Assembly: GCA_902766305.1 (NCBI GenBank)
Contig: CACXDE010000050.1
Location: 1-12,372 of the forward strand
Direction of reading: 5' to 3'
DNA length: 12,372 nucleotides
Origin: an uncultured Ruminococcus sp.
GTDB lineage: Bacteria > Bacillota > Clostridia > Oscillospirales > Acutalibacteraceae
Shown here: piece by piece, positions 1 through 6,774 of the stretch
Layout: every line of letters starts with the position of its first letter
How positions within the stretch are numbered: the first letter of the stretch is position 1
Notes under the pieces: model-generated
What the model saw: only the letters and a program-made list of their open reading frames with translations
Told to the model about the DNA's origin: nothing
Database searches by the model: none
Translations under genes and position numbers: made by a program

Positions 1-716
1 CCGAGGATTTGATACTGTTTTTCATCACTATAAAATGGATTCATTTCCATATCCTCTGTTTTTTTCATGACTTTTGAGATAGTGTCGTATGCAGCATATA
101 ATACAGTGCCAATGTCGATCGGTTTGTTGTTTGAGCTTATTAAACCGAGCTTTCTGGTTATGGCATAGTAGCTTTTGCGCAGAGTCCTGTTTTCCTCTCC
201 GTCTATATCGTTTAAGGCTTCCAATGCTCTTATGAACGTCATGAACTCAATGCGAACGAAATTTGATATAATATAGTAGCTTCCCTTTGGCTTCAGTTTT
301 ATTCCATCAGAACAGTCTGCGCATGGATAGTATATAAAATGGTAGAACAGCAGGTGAAATATCCTGAGCATTATCTCATAATCCACCCCCTGTTCATAAT
401 AATGATCCGATATTGCTTCAATTAATTGATCGATTGTGATACGGTCTGCCGCTTCCGGACGTATGTCAATGAGTTTTATCAGTTCGCCGAAACGGCTTTT
501 ACTTGCTAATTTATAATATTTCCCAAGGTCTGCGGCAACTATTTCTTTCATTTCTTCAATGAAGAAACACGCAAGAGGTACATCTCTTATCGTGAACTCT
601 TCGGCAATTGTTTCACGTTCCTTTAGTGAAAGTATTCTTACCGTATCGTTTATGCTAACAGTGGCTTTACAGCTGTTCTCAGGATGTTTTTCTTTTAATT
701 TATACATTTTTGCCAT
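1..716 (-). CDS. Unrecognised protein, third gene of the mobile-element operon (3' end outside window)
   Basis: An open frame starts at the ATG whose first base is 716 and stays open to the left edge (238 codons), so the C-terminus is missing. The start is fixed by a strong AAGGAGGAT ribosome binding site at 726-733, nine bases upstream, and by the end of the upstream coupling-protein gene 20 bases away. The protein begins MAKMYKLKEKHPENS. It is mixed charged and hydrophobic, with no signal peptide and no clear membrane helix; a stretch rich in aromatic residues and histidine (LLFYHFIYYPCADC) lies near residues 123-137. I see no nucleotide-binding or catalytic motif and do not recognise the family. 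Co-orientation and tight spacing with the VirD4-like and ClpP-like genes suggest an operon and a role in the same element. That it is a real gene is well supported; its function is unknown. Confidence 0.75.
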   Translation of the reverse strand, partial: MAKMYKLKEKHPENSCKATVSINDTVRILSLKERETIAEEFTIRDVPLACFFIEEMKEIVAADLGKYYKLASKSRFGELIKLIDIRPEAADRITIDQLIEAISDHYYEQGVDYEIMLRIFHLLFYHFIYYPCADCSDGIKLKPKGSYYIISNFVRIEFMTFIRALEALNDIDGEENRTLRKSYYAITRKLGLISSNNKPIDIGTVLYAAYDTISKVMKKTEDMEMNPFYSDEKQYQIL

Positions 717-736
717 ATGTTTCTATCCTCCTTGTT

Positions 737-2041
737 TCAGCTTACAAGTTCATTCTTTTCGTACAGATATTGTTTTTCATTTGCAATTTCAGTCTTGTGA
801 TCGTTTTTTTGAGAGTAGTATTTTTTCAGGAACAGTGTGTTGTCACCCGGGCGTATTTTTTCAACTGACTGGGCGTGTTTTCCTCTTGTCAGCAGATATG
901 CTTTGTCTATAGGCATATCAAGTACAGTTTCTACCGACTTCTTGACACGGTATGACATATATTCCGCCGTTCTTATATCCTGACCGCCAAGATACAGAAT
1001 CGTGTCACAGGCTGCTTTTATTGAATCGGCGGCGCTCTGACCGTATATTGAATCGAGCTGACTCAGATTCTGGAGAACAAGACTTGCGCTGATCTCTCTT
1101 GAACGTATGCAGTTCATTATTTTATCGAAGTCGGGAAGCTTGTAGGCACAGCAGTCATCGAAGAATATCCGGCACGGAACATCAAGCCGGCTGTTTTCTT
1201 TGCTGTCGGCAAGCCGGCAAAGTGTCGAGAAGGCCTGATGGTAGAATATATTTATGATTGTTGCCATTGAGGAGTCTGTATCGGAGATATTTACGAAGAA
1301 TGCAGACTCACGCTCTCCGAGTTCACGGAAATCAAAGTCTGATTTCTTGCCGAATACCCTTGCGGATTCCCTGAAGTCGAACAGCCACAGTGCATTTGTG
1401 ACGAACTGACATATGCTGCTCCACATTTTTTCGGCTTCCATGGAGTTTTTATATGTATCGTATATCTTTACGGCATAGCTGTGTCTGTTTTCCATGCGAA
1501 GTGTATCGAACATTTTCTTTCCTTTTTCAGTACTCAGTACCTTGAATACTTCAAGGACATTTATCATTGTATGTTCACTCTCAGGCAGAGCCTCAAGCAC
1601 ATAGGCTATGAGGGAAGTTATCACATTGCAGGCGGATTCCTCCCAGAATGGATCTTCATGGCTCTTAACGGGCGTCAGTACCTTAGCAAGCTTTATGACA
1701 TCCTGTTCGCAGTAGTCTGTCGGTGAATTGTATTCTACGTAGTCGAGGGGGTTATATGCGCAGGAGTTTTTCAGATCAGAGAAGTCAATGAGTCTTACTG
1801 AATAGCCCTTGCTTCTGAGATACGGCGCATATGTCTTGTACATGCTGCCTTTTACATCGGTGATTATGTAGCTTCCGTAGGTGTTAAGGATATTCGGAAT
1901 AACATATCCGGTAGTTTTGCCGCTACCGGGAGGACCGAGTATCAGATCGTTATTGTTCAGACATGTTTCATGGGTGTTGTTGCTTACACTTGCATTTCTT
2001 GCGAATACTCGCCTGTTATTATTTATGTACTTCATATTCAT
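737..2041 (-). CDS. VirD4/TraG-type conjugative coupling ATPase without membrane anchor
   Basis: This 434-residue P-loop ATPase is of the type IV coupling-protein family, which brings relaxase-bound DNA to the conjugation channel. The Walker A motif is GPPGSGKTT at residues 36-44. The Walker B region is RIFFDDCCAY at 291-300, with Asp-Asp where the family usually has Asp-Glu. The family-typical tail follows: IRSREISASLVLQNLSQLD at 312-330, then a YG and an ILYLGGQD segment at 348-355. Usual VirD4/TraG proteins are about 550-650 residues with two N-terminal membrane helices. This one starts about 35 residues before Walker A and has none, so it is either a soluble variant or anchored by a partner. 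The ATG at 2041 has AAGGAT five bases upstream; an alternative ATG two codons later is possible. It sits 13 bases after the clpP-like gene. The family assignment is firm; a role in conjugation is inferred. Confidence 0.88.
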   Translation of the reverse strand: MNMKYINNNRRVFARNASVSNNTHETCLNNNDLILGPPGSGKTTGYVIPNILNTYGSYIITDVKGSMYKTYAPYLRSKGYSVRLIDFSDLKNSCAYNPLDYVEYNSPTDYCEQDVIKLAKVLTPVKSHEDPFWEESACNVITSLIAYVLEALPESEHTMINVLEVFKVLSTEKGKKMFDTLRMENRHSYAVKIYDTYKNSMEAEKMWSSICQFVTNALWLFDFRESARVFGKKSDFDFRELGERESAFFVNISDTDSSMATIINIFYHQAFSTLCRLADSKENSRLDVPCRIFFDDCCAYKLPDFDKIMNCIRSREISASLVLQNLSQLDSIYGQSAADSIKAACDTILYLGGQDIRTAEYMSYRVKKSVETVLDMPIDKAYLLTRGKHAQSVEKIRPGDNTLFLKKYYSQKNDHKTEIANEKQYLYEKNELVS

Positions 2042-2054
2042 TTCATCCTTTCTT

Positions 2055-2645
2055 TCAGTTAAGACCAGTGATTATTTTCGTACATATGTTGTTTTTTAGC
2101 GCTTCCTTTGCAGAAAAGAAAGTATCCTTTTCAAGCATAGCGTCAACCCTGGCTCTGTCTATTCCTGTTCTTGATGTGATAAGAGAGGCAATATCCTCAT
2201 GCACATCAAGTATATCGCTGAGCAGTTCCTTTATCTCACAGGGCTTTTTGCCGGCAAGACTTCCTCCGCCGAAGCTGGGATCATGCAGCATTACGGAGCT
2301 ATGCGGGAGCATTTCTCTTTTATCTCCGCAGAGAAAGATCACTCCTGCCATGCTTGCGGCTGTCCCGGTACATACCATGCGGACAGGCGAGCGCATCATA
2401 AGGATATAGTCGCACAGAACAAGTCCGCTTTTTACCTCGCCGCCCGGACTGTTTATATACATGGTTATTTCCTTTGTGCAGTCATCCTCTTCAAGATACA
2501 TAAGCTGCTTGAGTGTTTCATTGCAGCTTTCAGCATCTATCTGATCGACGAGGAATATTTTTCTTCTGGTGAAGAATTCATCCTCTAAATTAACAGGTTT
2601 TTCTCCCTGGGCGGTGTCTTTGAGGAGCATAATTTTGTTTTTCAT
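2055..2645 (-). CDS. ClpP-like serine protease associated with a mobile element
   Basis: This 196-residue protein matches the length and fold signature of the Clp protease proteolytic subunit. The active-site motif TGTAASMAG places the nucleophile at Ser98. The catalytic His121 lies in SSVMLHDPS and the Asp174 in LEKDTFFSA, so the Ser-His-Asp triad is complete. MYINSPGGEV (62-71) matches the conserved strand and oxyanion-region motif. Housekeeping ClpP forms a tetradecamer fed by AAA+ unfoldases. This copy is divergent, has no clpX beside it, and is the first gene of an operon with a coupling ATPase, so it looks like an element-encoded ClpP. The start is set by AAAGGAG at 2653-2659, seven bases before the ATG. 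It could process or degrade a transfer or host protein; the substrate cannot be read from the sequence. Phage head-maturation ClpP-like proteases are an alternative relationship, but no phage genes are visible. Confidence 0.88.
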   Translation of the reverse strand: MKNKIMLLKDTAQGEKPVNLEDEFFTRRKIFLVDQIDAESCNETLKQLMYLEEDDCTKEITMYINSPGGEVKSGLVLCDYILMMRSPVRMVCTGTAASMAGVIFLCGDKREMLPHSSVMLHDPSFGGGSLAGKKPCEIKELLSDILDVHEDIASLITSRTGIDRARVDAMLEKDTFFSAKEALKNNICTKIITGLN

Positions 2646-3211
2646 GATCTTTCTCCTTTCATTTCAGTGGCAGTAACCGGGTTCAAGATGCGGCATCATA
2701 TTCAATTTTCTAAAAAAGCAGTGGACAAAGCATAGTCTTTGAAACCTGCACTATCATACTAATGACAGTAAAAATAACATTTAAATCATGAATTTTGCGG
2801 TATACATCTTTCCGCCGGTTTTTCTTTTTTGTCTATCTTGAGCAAATGCTCACAATAATGGTATTTATTCCGTTCCTTTTTCTGTACTATGTACAGTTTC
2901 AGCTGTGGGCGGGCAGAATGCACACTATCCGCAGCATGGGAAACGGAGACGTACATATTCTGTTTTCAAGGTATAAAAAAAGGGTTTATGTCCTTTCAAA
3001 AAGCAAAAAAACAAGAAGAAGATAAATCCAAAATGGTACAGTTATGCCACTCTGAATCTTATCTGTCTTAAGTCTTTTAACTTTTGAAAAAACATAAACC
3101 CTGTTCAGTTATCTCAACCAAACAAATAAATTTTAGCACAAAATAAATTGTCTGTCAATACCTTTTTCAAAAATTTTTAAATTTTTTGTTATATATAATA
3201 TGTATTTAAAA
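2646..3211. other. Gene-poor divergent spacer
   Basis: This AT-rich stretch lies between the leftward protease/coupling-ATPase operon and the rightward helicase cassette. It contains the protease gene's ribosome binding site (2653-2659), a small palindrome TGAGCA-AA-TGCTCA at 2839-2852, and the long imperfect hairpin annotated separately at 2981-3102. The few short open frames lack convincing ribosome binding sites and give low-complexity Phe/Arg/Lys-rich peptides, so no gene is called. I found no convincing -35/-10 pair for the leftward operon, although its promoter should be here. The stretch just before the helicase promoter (about 3160-3210) is almost pure A/T. Confidence 0.6.
2981..3102. 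repeat. Long imperfect inverted repeat / hairpin (~122 bp)
   Basis: The outer arms AGGGTTTATGT (2981-2991) and ACATAAACCCT (3092-3102) are perfect 11-bp complements. After a two-base internal mismatch, pairing resumes with TTTCAAAA against TTTTGAAA (about 2994-3001 and 3082-3089). Further in, AAGAAGATAA (about 3016-3025) pairs with TTATCTGTCTT near 3060 with one bulge. TGGTA and TGCCA near the centre can close the last loop. The whole stretch can therefore fold as one extended hairpin on either strand. It could be a small non-autonomous transposable element (MITE), a structured RNA, or part of a transfer origin of the adjacent element. No gene is interrupted, so the sequence alone does not decide between these. 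Confidence 0.6.
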
Positions 3212-3240
3212 TTGACTTTTGATAAAATAGTCCTTATAAT
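3212..3240 (+). promoter_or_regulatory. Sigma-A type promoter of the helicase-PRTase / DprA cassette
   Basis: TTGACT at 3212-3217 and TATAAT at 3235-3240 are separated by exactly 17 bases, close to the full housekeeping consensus. Transcription would start near 3247, leaving a leader of about 28 bases before the ribosome binding site and ATG at 3275. The surrounding sequence is very AT-rich, which also favours opening. Because the start site lies beyond it, the in-frame ATG at 3200 cannot be the translation start from this promoter. Confidence 0.85.
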
Positions 3241-3274
3241 GATTATAAATTATAATTTAACAGGAGATGTTTAC

Positions 3275-5341
3275 ATGATAATGGAACTGAAAAAACGTGC
3301 TGATGAACTTCTCAAATCAATTTACGGCGAAAGTGCCAGTTTTCGTAATGGACAGTATGAAGCTATCGAAGCTGCACTGACGCATAACCGTACGTTGATA
3401 GTACAGAAAACAGGCTGGGGAAAAAGTCTTATATATTTTATCTGCACAAAGATTCAGCGTGAACGTGGAAAGGGCTTTACTTTAGTTGTCAGTCCGCTGC
3501 TTGCGCTTATGGAAAACCAGCTTGAAGCAGCTGAAAGGATTGGTCTTAACTGTCTTATTGTGAACAGCAGAACAAGAGATATGCGTTCAGAGCAGATCGC
3601 AGCCATGATTGAGGGAAGAGTTGATCTTGTACTGATAACGCCGGAAACACTTTTTTCTGATGATATTCAGGAATGCTTTCCATATTTCAGTATAGGTTTG
3701 TTCGTAGTAGATGAAGCACATTGTATTTCAGATTGGGGACATGATTTTCGTCTGGAATATTCCCGTCTGAACCGTATTGTAAGAAAGATGCCGAAAACTG
3801 TTCCGATACTTGGAACGACTGCTACAGCAAATGACAGGGTAGTTGATGATCTGAAGAAGCAGTTCGGTGAAGATGTATATATATCCAGAGGAACTCTTAT
3901 GAGGGATTCACTGTCTATTCAGGTTTTGCATTTACCGGATTCTTCTGAGCGTTATGCGTGGATCCTCCAGAATGTTCCGAGGCTTCCGGGGAGCGGTATA
4001 ATCTATTGTCTGACTCAGAGAGACTGTGATAATCTTGCCGGTTTTCTCAGAACAAATAATGTAAAAGCGCTGGCATATCATTCAGGTCTTTCTCCGGAGG
4101 AAACAGAAGAGGCAGAAAAGGCTTTGAAGGAAAACAGGATCAAGGTTCTTGTTGCGACGATAAAGCTTGGAATGGGTTATGATAAGGGAGACATCGCTTT
4201 TGTCATTCATTATCAGCAGCCTTCGAATATTGTTGCCTACTATCAGCAGATAGGACGTGCCGGAAGAAATATTGATCGTGCCTATACATTTCTGATGTGC
4301 GGTCGGGAGGACAATGAGATACAGGGGTATTTTATTGAGACAGCATTTCCGACTGAACAGGAAGCAAGGGCAGTGTATGATACTGTTATGTCAAATGCAA
4401 GTACCGGCATAAGTGTAAAGGGCATAGAATCATATGTTAACTGTCGGAATAATCGTGTTAAAAAAGCGCTGATGTTTCTCGTAAATGAGGAAATCATATA
4501 TAAGGATGGTGCAAAATACTATCCTTCATCCAAACAATTTCACTACAATCGTGAGCATTATGAGGAGATAAAAGAGATACGTTATCGTGAACAGCAGCAG
4601 ATGAGAGAACTGACAAAAACAACAGATTGTCTGAGCAGGTTTGTTGTAAACTGTCTTGATGATACAACCGATAAAAAATGCGGTATATGTCAGAATTGTC
4701 TGGGGTATGCTGAATATCCTGAAAAGCCAGACGATGAAGCACTTATGAAAGCACAGGAATACCGTGAACGTCTGCTGATAAAAATTGAACCGAGAAAGCA
4801 GCTGCCAAACAAGAATTTTTCCGGAAACATAAATATACCCGTACCAAACGAGGAGGGCATATGTCTTTCCAAATACGGTGATCCGGGATACGGAATGCTT
4901 GTAAAAAGAGGGAAATATGGAAATCTGCCCGGATTCGGTGAAAAGCTGATCAGCAAATCCGCCGAAGTACTAAAGCCAATTGTTGAAGACAATAATATAA
5001 AGGCAGTTACCTGCGTTCCGTCCCTCCGCAGCAATATAGTTCAGAAATTTGCGGAGCAGCTTGCAGAACGTCTGGGTCTTCCTTTTGTGTCAATGATCTC
5101 AAAGAGCGAGGCTTTGCCGCAAAAAAAGATGGAAAACAGTTATTATCAGTGCAGAAATGCATGGGGTTCATTTAAATTGTCAGTGGGCACTGTTCCCGAA
5201 AGTGTTATTCTGATAGATGATATAGTAGATTCACGCTGGACAATGACTGTTTGCGGATATCTTCTTACACAGGCAGGATGCGAATTTGTATTTCCGTTTG
5301 CTTTGGCGGACAGTTCAGAAAACAGGGGGGATCAGAGTTGA
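3275..5341 (+). CDS. RecQ-type DNA helicase fused to a ComF-like phosphoribosyltransferase domain
   Basis: The 688-residue protein is a superfamily 2 helicase of RecQ type with an extra C-terminal domain. Helicase motifs appear in order: Q-like motif FRNGQ (23-27), Walker A QKTGWGKS (44-51), VVDEAHCISDWGHDFR (144-159), TTATA (181-185), YQQIGRAGR (323-331). A winged-helix-like stretch follows (about 380-420), then a zinc-type cysteine cluster C460, C469, C472, C475. No HRDC domain is seen. Residues about 530-680 resemble ComF-family phosphoribosyltransferases, including AVTCVPSLRS (577-586) and the PRPP-loop-like VILIDDIVDSRWTMT (644-658). The loop has Arg654 where the type I PRTase signature usually has a small residue. 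The start is chosen by AGGAG at 3262-3266, eight bases before the ATG, downstream of a strong promoter; the ATG at 3281 is a less likely alternative. It is coupled to the next DprA-like gene. A role in phage defence or DNA stress is inferred by analogy with ShosTA; helicase identity is firm. Confidence 0.93.
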   Translation: MIMELKKRADELLKSIYGESASFRNGQYEAIEAALTHNRTLIVQKTGWGKSLIYFICTKIQRERGKGFTLVVSPLLALMENQLEAAERIGLNCLIVNSRTRDMRSEQIAAMIEGRVDLVLITPETLFSDDIQECFPYFSIGLFVVDEAHCISDWGHDFRLEYSRLNRIVRKMPKTVPILGTTATANDRVVDDLKKQFGEDVYISRGTLMRDSLSIQVLHLPDSSERYAWILQNVPRLPGSGIIYCLTQRDCDNLAGFLRTNNVKALAYHSGLSPEETEEAEKALKENRIKVLVATIKLGMGYDKGDIAFVIHYQQPSNIVAYYQQIGRAGRNIDRAYTFLMCGREDNEIQGYFIETAFPTEQEARAVYDTVMSNASTGISVKGIESYVNCRNNRVKKALMFLVNEEIIYKDGAKYYPSSKQFHYNREHYEEIKEIRYREQQQMRELTKTTDCLSRFVVNCLDDTTDKKCGICQNCLGYAEYPEKPDDEALMKAQEYRERLLIKIEPRKQLPNKNFSGNINIPVPNEEGICLSKYGDPGYGMLVKRGKYGNLPGFGEKLISKSAEVLKPIVEDNNIKAVTCVPSLRSNIVQKFAEQLAERLGLPFVSMISKSEALPQKKMENSYYQCRNAWGSFKLSVGTVPESVILIDDIVDSRWTMTVCGYLLTQAGCEFVFPFALADSSENRGDQS

Positions 5342-6291
5342 ATCAGAATGCGGAGATCATTTTTATGCTGTGCAGTCATCTTATAAAGAATGAAGAATAC
5401 AAACCGTTTGAACCTTCCGAATGGTCAGGACTTGCCGAAAAGCTGATGAAATCAGGTCTTCAGCCGAAAGAACTGCCTGTTTTGACAGACGCTGACTTTT
5501 TGGAGCTTGGGATCGTAAGTGAAGAAAGGGTGAGAATACGAAAGCTGATAGATCGTGGCCCTAATCTGACATTTGAACTTGAAAAATATGAAAATATGGG
5601 TATTTCTGTCATAACCCGTGCAGACGCTGGATATCCCCGAAAGCTGAAAACAGTTCTTGGAAAAAGCTGTCCGCCGCTGTTCTACTACTGCGGTGATCTG
5701 TCTGTTGCAGAGAATAAATGTATAGGTTTTGTCGGTTCAAGAAATACAGATGAGTGTGACCGGGAATTTGCAGAAAAAATTGTTGGTGTTGTAAATGATC
5801 TTGGATATGAGGTGGTTTCAGGCGGCGCAAAGGGGATTGACAAGATTGCCGGTGATGCGTCACTGCAGAACGGGCGGAGAGCGGTAGCATATATTGCAGA
5901 TTCAATGGTAAAAAGAATAAAGAACCGTGATGTTATATCAGCTGTCCGTGACGGAAGGCTTTTGCTGATGTCCGCAGTTTGTCCTGACGTGGGCTTTACA
6001 GTTGCGACAGCTATGATGCGTAACCGTTATATTTATGCACAGTCGTCAGGAACGGTTGTTGTCCGTTCGGATTACAAAAAGGGCGGCACATGGAGCGGTG
6101 CGTCAGACAGTATCAAACATAAGCTTAGCCCTGTATTATGCTGGAATAATCCTGAATATAAAGGAAATCAGGAGCTGATACGTCTTGGAGCTGTACCGAT
6201 AGATGAGAACTGGAACGGAGTTGTGAACAGTGCGGCGTCAAATGCTGCTATGGCTGAGGAAGAAGCAGTTCAATTGTCATTTTTTGAGTGA
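5338..6291 (+). CDS. DprA/SMF-like Rossmann-fold protein with C-terminal clamp-like motif
   Basis: This 317-residue protein of the DprA/SMF family probably binds single-stranded DNA or a nucleotide. Core family motifs are present: FVGSRN (131-136), VSGGAKGID (160-168), RNRYIYAQSSGTVVV (228-242) and KGGTWSGA (248-255). An N-terminal helical region with a helix-hairpin-helix flavour covers about residues 1-75. The winged-helix C-terminal domain of many competence DprA proteins is absent. Instead the chain ends VQLSFFE, close to the QL(S/D)LF motif used to bind the beta sliding clamp. The start is the TTG at 5338, which overlaps the upstream TGA stop as TTGA. A GGGGGG-type purine ribosome binding site (5325-5330) lies seven bases before it, so translation is probably coupled. 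The frame remains open upstream inside the helicase gene, but that part is rejected. Pairing with a PRTase domain suggests the antitoxin-like partner, as ShosA is for ShosT. Other competence genes are not nearby. Confidence 0.88.
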   Translation: MNQNAEIIFMLCSHLIKNEEYKPFEPSEWSGLAEKLMKSGLQPKELPVLTDADFLELGIVSEERVRIRKLIDRGPNLTFELEKYENMGISVITRADAGYPRKLKTVLGKSCPPLFYYCGDLSVAENKCIGFVGSRNTDECDREFAEKIVGVVNDLGYEVVSGGAKGIDKIAGDASLQNGRRAVAYIADSMVKRIKNRDVISAVRDGRLLLMSAVCPDVGFTVATAMMRNRYIYAQSSGTVVVRSDYKKGGTWSGASDSIKHKLSPVLCWNNPEYKGNQELIRLGAVPIDENWNGVVNSAASNAAMAEEEAVQLSFFE

Positions 6292-6322
6292 AGTCAGCAC
6301 AGTAAGCTAAGAGAACCCCTCC

Positions 6323-6413
6323 GTCAAAAACCGCTCAAACTTCTTGAATATTTTTAATTTAGTATCAAATTCTGATTTATATTTTATTCAGCTTTTTTGT
6401 GGCGGCTTTTGAC
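6323..6413. repeat. Inverted-repeat pair flanking the cassette terminator
   Basis: GTCAAAAACCGC at 6323-6334 and GCGGCTTTTGAC at 6402-6413 are reverse complements at 11 of 12 positions, 67 bases apart. The left arm is preceded by CCCCTCC and the right arm followed by ACCTCCC, then the GGGGAGG arm of the terminator. From memory, this CCCTCCGTCA...TGACACCTCCC arrangement resembles dispersed palindromic repeats in gut Clostridia. It may be a small repeat element that supplies the terminator of the helicase/DprA cassette. Confidence 0.5.
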
Positions 6414-6414
6414 A

Positions 6415-6438
6415 CCTCCCTTTTAGGGGAGGCTTTTT
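6415..6438 (+). terminator. Rho-independent terminator after the helicase/DprA cassette
   Basis: CCTCCC (6415-6420) and GGGAGG (6427-6432) form a six-pair GC-rich stem with a short TTTTAG loop, followed directly by CTTTTTT. It lies about 125 bases after the DprA-like stop codon and closes the two-gene transcription unit begun at 3212. The separate promoter further right (6480-6508) fits this being the unit boundary. Confidence 0.75.
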
Positions 6439-6479
6439 TGCATCTTGGAGCGCAATTATGCAGCTTACATCGGGATTCG

Positions 6480-6508
6480 TTAACTAATATACAGCCGTAG
6501 TTTATACT
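6480..6508 (+). promoter_or_regulatory. Likely promoter of the truncated membrane-protein gene
   Basis: TTAACT at 6480-6485 and TATACT at 6503-6508 are spaced by 17 bases, matching four of six and five of six consensus positions. The predicted start near 6515 gives a leader of about 55 bases to the ATG at 6571. Its retention fits a gene that was once expressed and later lost its 3' part. Confidence 0.45.
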
Positions 6509-6570
6509 GTGTTCATAACAAAGATCTGAACGCAGTAAAGCATTCAGACAAAAAGAAAGGTTGTATAATT

Positions 6571-6774
6571 ATGGCTGGTGTATTTTTTATCGCATTTATT
6601 ATTGCAGAGGTACTGCTTGTAGTTCTCACGTTCACTAAGTTTGGTGAAAAGGCTGCATGGCTGAAAAACCGTGCATTAATCAGGGCTGCTGAAACGCTTT
6701 TGATACTGGGTATCGTTCTTGTTCCTGCAACGCATATGAAATGGCGGTTTATAATAGCGTTGTTTATAATAGGT
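6571..6774 (+). pseudogene. N-terminal remnant of a membrane protein, truncated at a palindromic repeat
   Basis: An ATG with AAAGG ten bases upstream opens a credible membrane protein. A hydrophobic helix covers residues 2-20, then a basic loop with EKAAWLKNR, then two more hydrophobic stretches at about 41-52 and 58-69. After residue 68 the frame enters a cluster of GC palindromes (6775-6829) and changes character. The open frame continues to 7053 only by running antisense through the nitroreductase gene, so that extension is not a real protein. The remnant recalls the N-terminal membrane part of a membrane-anchored alpha/beta hydrolase-like protein, but that is a weak recollection and no catalytic part survives. 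The simplest reading is a decayed gene with its 3' end replaced or deleted. A short three-helix protein that is still made is possible but would carry an aberrant tail. Confidence 0.6.

Noticed and set aside
2055..2645. Calling the protease the housekeeping clpP
   Set aside because: It is divergent, lies in an operon with a coupling ATPase, and has no tig, clpX or lon beside it.
2839..2852. Palindrome TGAGCA-AA-TGCTCA as a terminator
   Set aside because: The six-pair stem is not followed by a T-run on either strand.
2795..3025. 76-codon plus-strand open frame in the divergent spacer
   Set aside because: No ribosome binding site, low-complexity Phe/Arg/Lys sequence, and it overlaps one arm of the long hairpin.
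3200..3274. N-terminal extension of the helicase from an ATG at 3200
   Set aside because: It lies upstream of the -35 and -10 boxes at 3212-3240 and has no ribosome binding site, while the ATG at 3275 has AGGAG eight bases before it.
5251..5337. Longer DprA-like protein starting inside the helicase gene
   Set aside because: The extra 29 residues are out-of-frame helicase sequence without a ribosome binding site; the TTG at 5338 has a purine-rich site at seven bases.
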